DNA of 48,417 nucleotides from Planctomycetaceae bacterium. Lineage in GTDB: Bacteria > Planctomycetota > PLA2. Both the position numbers and the translations under genes were made by a program. Within the stretch, counting starts at the first letter, position 1. Each line of letters starts with the position of its first letter. Positions 1 to 6,828 of this stretch are shown piece by piece. Below the pieces are notes generated by a model. That model saw nothing but the letters and a program-made list of their open reading frames with translations, ran no database searches and was not told the origin of the DNA. Location of the stretch: contig WYBS01000110.1 in NCBI GenBank assembly GCA_011525755.1, positions 1 through 48,417 on the forward strand. The letters are read 5' to 3'.

Positions 1-106
1 AGACGACACGGCCGTCCGGCTCGACGATCCGCGAGGTTCGCTCGACGAACCTCATGCCGTCATAGGGATCCTTGCCCGTCTCCGTGAAGCGTCGTTCAAT
101 CTTCAT
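1..106 (-). CDS. nrdJ: Class II (adenosylcobalamin-dependent) ribonucleotide reductase, N-terminal fragment
   Basis: The minus strand encodes 35 codons from an ATG at 106, running off the window edge. The peptide begins MKIERRFTETGKDPYDGM and continues with FVERTSRIVEPDGRVV. This matches the N-terminus of the B12-dependent class II ribonucleoside-diphosphate reductases, which start with an ERRFT...DPY.G..F..RTS.I..PDG pattern. The full enzyme would reduce ribonucleotides in the cytoplasm using adenosylcobalamin and needs no oxygen. Only the N-terminal strand region is visible, so no catalytic residue can be checked. The call rests on motif memory from a short stretch. Confidence 0.72.
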   Translation of the reverse strand, partial: MKIERRFTETGKDPYDGMRFVERTSRIVEPDGRVV

Positions 107-294
107 CGTCGTCGTCCTCGTCCGTACCCCCGGCCGCCGCCGGAAACCTACAACCGCTAGTGGTGTCATCGGCTCGTGACCCCATTTCTGGTAGTCATGA
201 GTCGCGAAGGGGAATTGTCCTTTCCTGGTCGGACAGGATTTCGACTTGCGGGGCAAGGGGAGGGGATGGGCTCCGGGAAGGGGAGGGTCCGCGA

Positions 295-318
295 CCCCTC
301 CCCGGACCCCTCCCCGGT
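295..318. repeat. Two tandem copies of a 12-bp C-rich unit upstream of the CRTAC1 gene
   Basis: The unit CCCCTCCCCGGA is present twice in tandem (second copy imperfect at its last base). A G-rich stretch just upstream (about 281-289) is nearly complementary to the first copy, so a hairpin could form. The whole 107-349 interval between nrdJ and the CRTAC1 gene has no convincing gene. Confidence 0.5.
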
Positions 319-336
319 GCGGCTCCGGAGGCCCCG

Positions 337-342
337 TAGAAT
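337..342 (+). promoter_or_regulatory. -10-like box TAGAAT for the CRTAC1 gene (possible leaderless start)
   Basis: TAGAAT lies 7 bases before the ATG at 350 and overlaps the alternative ATG at 341. Transcription starting 7 bases after a -10 box would begin at the start codon. No -35 hexamer is recognisable. The same hexamer occurs before five other genes in this window. Confidence 0.45.
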
Positions 343-349
343 GCGCCGG

Positions 350-2236
350 ATGAACGCCCGTTCGAGCCGCCTTCTCCTCCTTGCGGGGCTATCTCTCGCC
401 GCCTGCGGAGGCGACGACACCCCGCCGGAGGCCGGCGGCGCGCCGGGCGGCAGGCCCGTCGTCGTACCCCCGCCCGCCGCGGCGCCGGCGGCCCCGGACG
501 AGGCGCCCTGGTTCACCGAAGAGGCGGCGGCGCGCGGGATCACGCTCCTGAACGGCAGCGGGAAGCTCCGGCAGAAGGAGCTGATCATGGAGGCGGTCGG
601 CCCGGGCGCCGCGGTGATCGACGCGAACGGCGACGGTCTCCTCGACGTCTACATCCCGAACGGCAACTGGCTCGAGGGGCCGTTCCGGGACCAGTTCTAC
701 AAGGGCGACGACCGGCCCCGGAGCGCCCTTTACGTCCAGCAGAAGGGGGGAACGTTCCGGGACGAGGCGGAGGAGCGCGGCGTCCTCGACGACGCCTGGG
801 CCTTCGGGGCGTGCGCGGCGGACCTCGACAACGACGGGGACGAGGATCTGGTCATCGGCGCGCTCGGCCCGAACCGCCTCTTCGTGAACGACGGGACCGG
901 GCACTTCAAGGACATCGCGGCGGAGGCGGGCATCGCGGGCCCGTCGGAGCGCGGCCAGTGGGAGTGGTCCAACGGGATCTCCGCGGGGGACTACGACCGG
1001 GACGGCGTCCTCGATCTCTACGTCGCGAACTACGCGGACATGTTCAAGTGGATGCGCGAGGCTCCCGACGTGAAGCGCAGGCCGGACGGGAGCATCGAGA
1101 ACGCGCGGGTGTGCACGTGGCAGCACCTGCTCGTCTACTGCGGCCCGAAGGGGCTGCCGGGGCAGCAGGACCGGCTCTACCGGGGGCTCGGCGGTCGCGA
1201 CGGCGGGATGCGGTTCGAGGACGTCACGAAAAAGAGCGGCATCTGGAGGCCCGAGGAGAGCGGCGGGCCCCTCTACGGCTTCCAGCCGCTCTTCACCGAC
1301 CTCGACAACGACGGCTGGCCCGACATCTACGTCTCGAACGACTCCGTCCCCTCGTTCTGCTTCCTCAACCAGCGCGACGGGACGTTCCGCGAGTGCGCGC
1401 AGGAGCTCGGCGTCGCGCTCTCCGACACGGGGGAGGATCTCGCGGGCATGGGCGCGTCATCGGTCGATACGGACGGCGACGGCTGGCTCGACATCCACAA
1501 GACGAACTTCGCGTTCCAGACGAACAACGTCTACGTCGCGGAGCCCGTATTCAAGGACGGGAAGCTCGTGACGCTGACCTACCGCGACCACTCGCTGTGG
1601 AACGGGGTCAAGACCGACGTCTTCCCCGACCTCTCGTGGGCGGTCCTCGTCTTCGACTTCGACCACGACATGGACATGGACATCTTCTACGCGAACGGGC
1701 ACGTCTATCCGGAGGTGGACACGGTGCCCGCGCTCGGGACGTCCTTCGACCAGTTCAACAAGCTCTTCCGGCAGGTCCGCCGCGGCGACCAGATCCGGTT
1801 CGATCGCATGGGGCGCGAGGCGGGCCCGGGCCTCGACGTGAAGAAGGGCTCGCGCGGGGCGTCGCTCTGGGATTTCGACGACGACGGCGACCTCGACATC
1901 ATCGTCATCAACCTGAACAACACGCCCGACCTCCTCGTCAACCAGCGCGGCAGCCGGGAGGGCCACTGGCTGCACCTGAGGCTCGTCGGCAACGTCGCGA
2001 AGAAGTCGAACCGCGACGCGGTGGGCAGCCGGGTGCGCGTCACCGCGGGCGGGAAGACGCAGCACTTCGAGACGAAGCGGGGCGAGGGGTTCCTCGGGAG
2101 CAACGACCCGAGGCTCCACGTCGGCCTCGGCCCGAACGCGGGACCCGTCGACGTGGAGATCACCTGGCCGAACGGCGACACGACCACGCACAAGATCGAG
2201 TCCGTCGATCGCGTGGTGACGATCGAGCAGCCGTAG
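350..2236 (+). CDS. CRTAC1-like secreted lipoprotein with FG-GAP/VCBS repeats and C-terminal ASPIC/UnbV domain
   Basis: The 628-residue product starts with a lipoprotein signal (LSLAAC, lipidated Cys about residue 19). It then carries seven acidic calcium-binding-type loops of the form DxDxDGxxD at about residues 90, 158, 215, 317, 373, 437 and 509, the pattern of a beta-propeller built from FG-GAP/VCBS repeats. The last 65 residues (GSRVRV... to ...WPNGDTTTHKI) match the ASPIC/UnbV domain that closes CRTAC1 proteins. It should sit on the outer side of a membrane; the exact role of the family is unknown. An ATG at 341 preceded by GGAGG is an alternative start. I prefer 350 because a TAGAAT box covers 341. 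It is monocistronic, with nrdJ divergent. Confidence 0.85.
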   Translation: MNARSSRLLLLAGLSLAACGGDDTPPEAGGAPGGRPVVVPPPAAAPAAPDEAPWFTEEAAARGITLLNGSGKLRQKELIMEAVGPGAAVIDANGDGLLDVYIPNGNWLEGPFRDQFYKGDDRPRSALYVQQKGGTFRDEAEERGVLDDAWAFGACAADLDNDGDEDLVIGALGPNRLFVNDGTGHFKDIAAEAGIAGPSERGQWEWSNGISAGDYDRDGVLDLYVANYADMFKWMREAPDVKRRPDGSIENARVCTWQHLLVYCGPKGLPGQQDRLYRGLGGRDGGMRFEDVTKKSGIWRPEESGGPLYGFQPLFTDLDNDGWPDIYVSNDSVPSFCFLNQRDGTFRECAQELGVALSDTGEDLAGMGASSVDTDGDGWLDIHKTNFAFQTNNVYVAEPVFKDGKLVTLTYRDHSLWNGVKTDVFPDLSWAVLVFDFDHDMDMDIFYANGHVYPEVDTVPALGTSFDQFNKLFRQVRRGDQIRFDRMGREAGPGLDVKKGSRGASLWDFDDDGDLDIIVINLNNTPDLLVNQRGSREGHWLHLRLVGNVAKKSNRDAVGSRVRVTAGGKTQHFETKRGEGFLGSNDPRLHVGLGPNAGPVDVEITWPNGDTTTHKIESVDRVVTIEQP

Positions 2237-2656
2237 CCCACGGCGAGGACGCGCTTCAAGGGATGCCGGGCTCTCCCCCGGCCCGGGCCCCGGGACGGCG
2301 GGCGCGGCTCCACCGGCAGTGTGCGAACATCTGGCGCCCGCGCGCTTCTGCCGACGGCGCGGGCGCGCGGTGGCGGGGGGCCTCGCGCGCGGTGCGCGAA
2401 CATCTGCCGCTTCACCCGAGGACCCGGCGCGACGAGCGGGAGACCGGCGTCGATCCGGGCGTCGGATCCGGCGGCCAGGGCTGCTGCCTCGACTCCCAGG
2501 GGGTGGGGGGGCAGGCTGCGGACCTTCGGCGGCGCAGGGCGGAGCCGGGAGCGGCGAGCGCGGGACATAGGGTAACAAATACCGAACGTGGCCGACAGGA
2601 TCGCTCGAGGCCGCCGAGCAAGGCGCCCATCTCGGCCCCCGGAGCCCCCCTGATTC
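2237..2656. other. 420-bp intergenic region with short direct repeats and one G/C-run repeat
   Basis: No gene is supported here; the reading frames crossing it are low-complexity Arg/Pro/Gly translations. It holds two imperfect direct repeats around GCGAACATCTG (2324-2334 and about 2397-2407, each followed by one base and CGC). It also has a small inverted repeat GGTA-ACAAA-TACC near 2571-2583, and a CCCCCGGAGCCCCCC repeat at 2636-2650 beside the HAD gene stop. It separates the convergent CRTAC1 and HAD genes. No terminator with a T-run was found. Confidence 0.5.
2636..2650. repeat. Dispersed G/C-run repeat, GGAG type
   Basis: CCCCCGGAGCCCCCC lies just beyond the 3' end of the minus-strand HAD gene. 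It is one of about 16 copies of a C-run/GGAG-or-GCG/C-run element in this window. Confidence 0.6.
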
Positions 2657-3310
2657 CTAGAGGCCGACGGCGTTGAGGAACCGATCTACGTCCCGCAGGT
2701 CCGGCAGGACCGTGGATGCCCCCGCGGCCTTGAGCCGCCCTGCCCCGCCGTCGCACGCAACCCCCACGAATCCGACCCCCGTGGCCCGGCTCGCCTGCAC
2801 GTCCCAAGGCCCGTCGCCGACGTAGGTTGCCCGGGCGAACGGCCCCGCGCGCCGCATCGCGATGCGCAGGATCTCCTCGCGGGAAGGGGCGTCGTCGCCG
2901 GTCGCGATCGCGAGTCCGTCCACGGGGATCCCGGCACGGCGCAGCTTCCAGAGGGCCGAGTCGCTCCACGCGCCGGTCGCGATGGCGGTGACGATGCCCG
3001 CCCGCCCGTGCAGCTCCCGCAACAGCGCGGCGGCGCCCGGGACCTCGCGAACGGGATCCTCCGTGGCGCGCAGGAGCGAGAGGAAGCGGCTGCGGATCGC
3101 GGCCATCTCCTCCGCGCGCGGTGCGCGCCCGTGCCGCCGTTCGAACGCCTCGGCCGCGATCCCCGGGTCGGTCACGAGGCGGTAGCGGCTCCACTCACTT
3201 TCGACCGGCGCGCCGAGGTGCTCCGCGAGCGCCTGCGCGTAGCAGCGGCCGTCGATCGCCATGGTCCGGGTCAGCGTCCCGTCCACGTCGAAGACGAGGA
3301 GGTGGCGCAT
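2657..3310 (-). CDS. HAD-superfamily hydrolase (phosphoglycolate phosphatase-like)
   Basis: This 217-residue cytoplasmic protein has the four HAD motifs. DVDGTLT at residues 8-14 carries the nucleophile and acid/base aspartates. IATGAWSD near residue 112 is motif II, a basic residue in the LWKLRRAGIP region is motif III, and VGDGPWDVQAS near residue 168 is motif IV. The helical cap between motifs I and II is of the C1 type seen in phosphoglycolate phosphatase and beta-phosphoglucomutase relatives. The substrate cannot be read from the sequence. The gene starts 7 bases after the TPR gene stop, so it is probably the last gene of a three-gene minus-strand unit. Confidence 0.82.
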   Translation of the reverse strand: MRHLLVFDVDGTLTRTMAIDGRCYAQALAEHLGAPVESEWSRYRLVTDPGIAAEAFERRHGRAPRAEEMAAIRSRFLSLLRATEDPVREVPGAAALLRELHGRAGIVTAIATGAWSDSALWKLRRAGIPVDGLAIATGDDAPSREEILRIAMRRAGPFARATYVGDGPWDVQASRATGVGFVGVACDGGAGRLKAAGASTVLPDLRDVDRFLNAVGL

Positions 3311-3317
3311 CGCGCGC

Positions 3318-4520
3318 TCAGGTCCCGCACCGCGGCCAGCCGCGCTGGTCGTACTTCTCCTGGTGCTCGAAGTCCTTCTTCTTCCGCTCGTGCAGGTCCT
3401 GGTAGCGGCGCTCCTCCTCGACGTTGCCGAGGAGCTTGTAGATCCTGTAGAGCGCGAAGTAGAGCGGCGGGCACTCCGGGCGCCGGTCGATCTCCCGCTT
3501 GAAGACCGGGATCGCCTCCTCGAGCAGCGCGCGTCCCTCCGGGGTCTGCGCCTCGCGGGGCCCGACCTTGGCGTCGAGCAGCGTCCGGTAGATGAGGACG
3601 AGCTTGTACACGTACTCCGGCGGCTGCGCGCGCATCACCTCCTTCACGTAGGAGAGCGCCTCGTCCAGCCGCTCGCCGCGGTCGCGCAGCGCGTCCTTCA
3701 TCGCGAGCGTGCAACGCGCCGCGACGACGTCCGGCTGCTGCGAGTCCTTCGGCAGCTCGGCGAGGACCGCGCGCCCCTTGTCGAGCTCCTCGTGGACGAG
3801 GTGGATGAGCGCGATCGTCGCGGTCAGCTCCTCGACGGCGACGGGGTCGCTCTTCGAGAGCTCGATGCACCGGCGGAGGTGCCCGATGGCCTTCTCGAGC
3901 TTGCCGAGGTTCTCGGAGACCGCCGCGAAGAGCCGCTCGAGCAGCTGCCGCTCGGGGTCGTCCTCCGCGATGCCCTTCGTGGCGCGCTCGAGCTCGACCT
4001 CGGCCTTCTCGAACTGGCCCTGCGTGATCATGTGCCGCGCGACCCGCGTCGCGGAGACCGAGAAGGCGCGGAGCACCATCCGGTGCAGCTCGATCTCGTC
4101 GTAGGGCGCGAACTTCTCGCGGGGCGCGCGGAGCGCCTCGTCGAGGACGGCATACGCCTTCATGTCGTCGCCCGAGATCGAGTAGATGAGGCCCCGGATG
4201 AACCGGTAGAGCGGGTCGTGGAACTCCACGAGGCCGCGCTTCACGAGGTCGCCGGCGACGCGCTCCGCGTCCTTCAGGAGGGCCTCGCGCTGCCGCACGT
4301 CCGTCTGCCCCATCGCGAGCTGGATGAGCGTCAGCGACCGGTAGGCGCCGCCGCGCCAGTCGCGCGGCTCGAGCGCCTCCGCCCGCGTGAAGCACGCGAG
4401 CGCGTCCTCGAACCGGCCCGCCTCGAACGCCTGGCGGCCCGCGAAGAGCTCCGCCTCGGCCGGCCGCTCCTGCGCCGCGGCCGCCGCGGCGAGGAGGAGG
4501 AGGACCGCGGCCGCCTTCAC
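3318..4520 (-). CDS. Exported TPR-repeat protein of unknown function
   Basis: The 400-residue product starts at a GTG whose bases overlap the stop codon of the upstream lipoprotein gene (GTGA), implying translational coupling. An N-terminal signal peptide (KAAAVLLLLAAAAAAQ) is followed by helical TPR-like pairs, for example AFEAGRFEDALACFTRAEAL near residues 30-50. The rest is helix-rich with many Glu/Leu/Ala. It lacks recognisable catalytic motifs and probably acts as a periplasmic or surface scaffold. The partner is unknown; the coupled lipoprotein is the best candidate. Confidence 0.75.
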   Translation of the reverse strand: MKAAAVLLLLAAAAAAQERPAEAELFAGRQAFEAGRFEDALACFTRAEALEPRDWRGGAYRSLTLIQLAMGQTDVRQREALLKDAERVAGDLVKRGLVEFHDPLYRFIRGLIYSISGDDMKAYAVLDEALRAPREKFAPYDEIELHRMVLRAFSVSATRVARHMITQGQFEKAEVELERATKGIAEDDPERQLLERLFAAVSENLGKLEKAIGHLRRCIELSKSDPVAVEELTATIALIHLVHEELDKGRAVLAELPKDSQQPDVVAARCTLAMKDALRDRGERLDEALSYVKEVMRAQPPEYVYKLVLIYRTLLDAKVGPREAQTPEGRALLEEAIPVFKREIDRRPECPPLYFALYRIYKLLGNVEEERRYQDLHERKKKDFEHQEKYDQRGWPRCGT

Positions 4521-5779
4521 GGCGCGCTCGGGACCTGGAGGACCCGCAGGCCGCCCGTACCCGCGCAGGCGAGGAAGAAGAGCCCCTCGCTCGTCGAGCG
4601 GATCGCGACGCCGCGGATCGTGTACGTGCCCGGGAACGTGAGCGAGCCGGTCACCCGGGCCTGTCCGAGGGCGCTGGTGCCCACCCGCACGGCATCGCCG
4701 GCGCCGACGGCGAACGATCCGGAGCCGGCGCCGACGGCGATCGTCTTCGATCCGGTGCTCGAGATCGTCGAGGTGAGCGAAAGGCCCGCCGGCGTCACGC
4801 CGAACACGAAGACCTCGTTGTTGGCGGTCACGTAGAGCGTGAGCGCGTCGAACGCGAGGTCGAGCGGGTAGTTGCCCCCTGTGCTCACGAAGTCGTCGAT
4901 CACGCGCTGGACCTCGCTGTCGACGACCGTCGAGACGGCGATCCCGGTCCCCGGCGTCACGGTCGCCACGGCGAACTCGCCGTCGGCCCGCTTGCCGGAC
5001 GCGAAGACGGCCGTGACCCCGGCGGCCGCGCCCACCGCGACATCCGTGACCGTGGTGAACGCGGGCGTGCCGAGGCTGATGGGGGGGTCGAGGGTCCAGG
5101 TGAGCCCCGTCCCCGACAGCGCGATCTTCGCGGCCGCGAGCTGCGTCCCCGTGGCGACGAAGAACGCGCCGGTCGTGCCGGCCACCCCGCCGCCCTTCCC
5201 GAGCGAGTCGCCCGTGACAGCGATCGCGTCCGTGCCCGGGGTCGTCGGCGGGATGAACGCGATGGACAGGTCCGCCGTCGAGGACGTGGCGGCGGCGATC
5301 AGCGCCGGCAGGTTGAAGACGCTCACGCAGTTCGCGGCGGTCGGGCTGACCGCGACGCACACGAGGAACGTGTTGTCCACGACCGCGACCGTGTCGACGC
5401 GCCCGCCCGCGATCTCCGCGGGCGCCGTGAGCACCGAGGGCCGGATCGTCGTGACGTAGCTGCCGGAGTTCACGAGGTCGGGGGACGTGACGTCCACGAC
5501 GTGGCAGCCGTCGGTGCCTGCCGCGAGGAACGCGAACGTCTCGCCGGCCACGTTTGCGAGCGCGATGTTCTTGACGGTCCCGGTGATGCCCTGGCCGCCG
5601 GCGAGCGCGGCGACCTCCTCGAGCGTGATCCCGCCGCCGCCCCCTCCGCCGCCTCCGTCGTCGGGAGGGTTGAACACCTCCTCCGGGAACGAGTGCCAGA
5701 CGTCGCCGAGCGTCCCGTTTCCGCAGCCCGCGGCCGCGAGAACGAGGAGGGGGAGGAGGCTCCGGAGGAGGGGGCGCAT
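4517..5779 (-). CDS. Lipoprotein with beta-propeller-like repeats (LVIVD-like), function unknown
   Basis: The 420-residue product has a lipobox (LAAAGC, Cys19), then a low-complexity linker with nine consecutive glycines at about residues 42-50. A long beta-rich region follows, with repeats of the type alternating short strands and V.D motifs (VVDVTSPDLVNSG, VAVVDNTFLVCVAV, ALTLYVTANNEVFVFGV). That resembles LVIVD or similar propeller repeats, which bind ligands or act as surface scaffolds. No enzyme motif is visible. It heads the minus-strand unit with the TPR and HAD genes. A TAGAAT box lies 12 bases upstream of its ATG. Confidence 0.7.
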   Translation of the reverse strand: MRPLLRSLLPLLVLAAAGCGNGTLGDVWHSFPEEVFNPPDDGGGGGGGGGITLEEVAALAGGQGITGTVKNIALANVAGETFAFLAAGTDGCHVVDVTSPDLVNSGSYVTTIRPSVLTAPAEIAGGRVDTVAVVDNTFLVCVAVSPTAANCVSVFNLPALIAAATSSTADLSIAFIPPTTPGTDAIAVTGDSLGKGGGVAGTTGAFFVATGTQLAAAKIALSGTGLTWTLDPPISLGTPAFTTVTDVAVGAAAGVTAVFASGKRADGEFAVATVTPGTGIAVSTVVDSEVQRVIDDFVSTGGNYPLDLAFDALTLYVTANNEVFVFGVTPAGLSLTSTISSTGSKTIAVGAGSGSFAVGAGDAVRVGTSALGQARVTGSLTFPGTYTIRGVAIRSTSEGLFFLACAGTGGLRVLQVPSAP

Positions 5780-5791
5780 GCCGGTTGGACG

Positions 5792-5797
5792 ATTCTA
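5792..5797 (-). promoter_or_regulatory. -10-like box TAGAAT upstream of the LVIVD-like lipoprotein gene
   Basis: On the minus strand TAGAAT stands 12 bases before the ATG at 5779, giving a predicted leader of only about 5 bases. No -35 match is evident. It is the same hexamer as at five other gene starts. Confidence 0.4.
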
Positions 5798-5859
5798 CCC
5801 CTCGCTCTCCCGCGCTGCGCCCCGGGCGGCCCGCCCGCATGCCCGGGGGGCCCCGCGCC

Positions 5860-5887
5860 TTGCGTTCCGCGGACCCGCGTGTAGTTT
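5860..5887 (+). promoter_or_regulatory. Candidate tRNA-His promoter (TTGCGT, 16-bp spacer, TAGTTT)
   Basis: TTGCGT at 5860-5865 and TAGTTT at 5882-5887 are 16 bp apart, the same spacing as the stronger promoters before nusA, HU and tRNA-Arg. The end of the -10 is 18 bases before the tRNA 5' end. The hexamers are only moderate matches. Confidence 0.35.
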
Positions 5888-5905
5888 CTAGGGTTCGGCC
5901 CCGAC

Positions 5906-5983
5906 GGTGGGTGTAGCTCAGCTGGTTAGAGCACCAGATTGTGGATCTGGGGGTCGCGGGTTCAAATCCCGTCACTCACCCCA
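5906..5983 (+). tRNA. tRNA-His (anticodon GTG), with encoded CCA
   Basis: The acceptor strands GTGGGTG (5907-5913) and CACTCAC (5973-5979) pair with one G-T wobble. The anticodon loop TTGTGGA carries GTG for histidine. The T-arm GCGGG-TTCAAAT-CCCGT is intact and CCA is encoded at 5981-5983. The extra G at 5906 can pair with the C discriminator at 5980, the identity feature of tRNA-His (G-1:C73). It stands alone between two minus-strand blocks. Confidence 0.97.
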
Positions 5984-5989
5984 TCAGGA

Positions 5990-6026
5990 GCGCCCCGCTC
6001 GGCCAAACCGGCGGGGCGCCGCTTTT
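5990..6026 (+). terminator. Rho-independent terminator after tRNA-His
   Basis: A 9-bp perfect stem GCGCCCCGC (5990-5998) with GCGGGGCGC (6011-6019) is followed by CGCTTTT. It lies 7 bases after the tRNA CCA end. Confidence 0.85.
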
Positions 6027-6062
6027 CCGGCCCCGATCGCGCGCCGGCGGCGCGCCGCCCGG

Positions 6063-6494
6063 TCACGCGTCGCCTTCGTCCGGAGCGCCGGCCTCCTCCG
6101 CGGCGCCCTCCGGCGCGGTTCCGGGAGGCGTCCCCTCCCTCTCCGCGCGCTCGCGCGCGAGCTTCTCGAGCGTCTCCGTCACCCGCTGCGCGCGGGCGAG
6201 CGACTCGTCGTAGTGGAACTCGAGCCGCGGCGTCTTGCGCGTCTGCAGCGCCGCCGCCACGGCCGCCTGGATCCGGCCGCGGGCGTGCTCCAGCGCGTGC
6301 TGGGCCTTGCTCTCCTCCGAGGCGCCGCCGAGCGTGGACCAGTTCACGTGCGCGATGGACATGTCCGGGGCGAGGTGCACCCGCGTGACCGTCACCATCC
6401 CGAGCCGCGGGTCGCTGAGCCCGTGCGCCACGAGCGGCGCGACCGTCTCGAGGATCAGCATCTCGAGGCGCTTCAGCCTCCGCTTGTCCGCCAT
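6063..6494 (-). CDS. rbfA: Ribosome-binding factor A
   Basis: This 143-residue protein has the RbfA KH-like fold pattern: R.KRLE..ILE.VAPLV at the N-terminus, then LSDPRLGMVTVTRV, MS.A.V and TRKTPRLEFHYDES (about residues 83-96). RbfA binds the 30S subunit during late 16S rRNA maturation and cold adaptation. The last 30 residues are an acidic, Ala/Gly/Glu-rich tail, longer than in short RbfA homologues. It is the last gene of nusA-infB-DUF503-rbfA and its ATG overlaps the DUF503 stop (TGATG), so it is probably translationally coupled. Confidence 0.93.
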   Translation of the reverse strand: MADKRRLKRLEMLILETVAPLVAHGLSDPRLGMVTVTRVHLAPDMSIAHVNWSTLGGASEESKAQHALEHARGRIQAAVAAALQTRKTPRLEFHYDESLARAQRVTETLEKLARERAEREGTPPGTAPEGAAEEAGAPDEGDA

Positions 6495-6775
6495 CAGAGC
6501 ACCTCGATCTGGTGGTCGAGCACCTGCGCCTCCGGGTGGCGCCGCAGGTGGTTGAGCACCTGCTGCAGGAGCCCGCGCACATGGGCGCCGTCGTTGCTGA
6601 CCGCGGCGAAGCCGAGCATCGCGCGCTGGTGGAGGTCCAGGTGGTCGATCTCCGCGGCGCTCACGTTGAACGAGGCGCGCAGGCGGTCGAGGACGGAGCG
6701 CACGACCTGACGCTTGTCTTTCAGGGACTGCGCGTTGCCGATCAGGAGCTCGACCTGCAGGACGCCCACGTTCAT
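6494..6775 (-). CDS. DUF503 family protein (YlxP-like)
   Basis: The 93-residue product begins MNVGVLQVELLIGNAQSLKD and has the family pattern LKDKRQVVRSVLDRLRA.FNVSAAEID.LD. plus ..GFAAVSND near the middle. DUF503 proteins are small, usually encoded between infB and rbfA as here, and their biochemical role is unknown; a link to ribosome assembly is inferred from position. The start is ATG at 6775, with no good Shine-Dalgarno sequence. The 53-bp gap to infB holds two G/C-run repeats back to back. A TAGAAT at 6826-6831 overlapping the infB stop could be an internal promoter. Confidence 0.88.
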   Translation of the reverse strand: MNVGVLQVELLIGNAQSLKDKRQVVRSVLDRLRASFNVSAAEIDHLDLHQRAMLGFAAVSNDGAHVRGLLQQVLNHLRRHPEAQVLDHQIEVL

Positions 6776-6786
6776 GGGAAGGAAAC

Positions 6787-6819
6787 GGGGGGGGCGCGGG
6801 GGCCCCCGGAGCCCCCCCC
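6787..6819. repeat. Two G/C-run repeats back to back (GCG type then GGAG type)
   Basis: GGGGGGGGCGCGGGGG (6787-6802) is followed at once by CCCCCGGAGCCCCCCCC (6803-6819). The abutting G- and C-runs make a strong potential hairpin in the infB-DUF503 gap. It has no T-run, so it is not a standard terminator. It could attenuate or stabilise the operon mRNA. Confidence 0.65.
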
Positions 6820-6828
6820 GATGAGATT

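Noticed and set aside
107-349. Possible cobalamin riboswitch or NrdR box before nrdJ
   Set aside because: No B12-box-like core or AT-rich NrdR box was found in this GC-rich region.
811-2676. Long frame overlapping the CRTAC1 gene on the plus strand, and a minus-strand frame at 2412-3194
   Set aside because: Both are Arg/Gly/Pro-rich shadow translations of GC-rich DNA; the CRTAC1 and HAD frames carry the recognisable domains.
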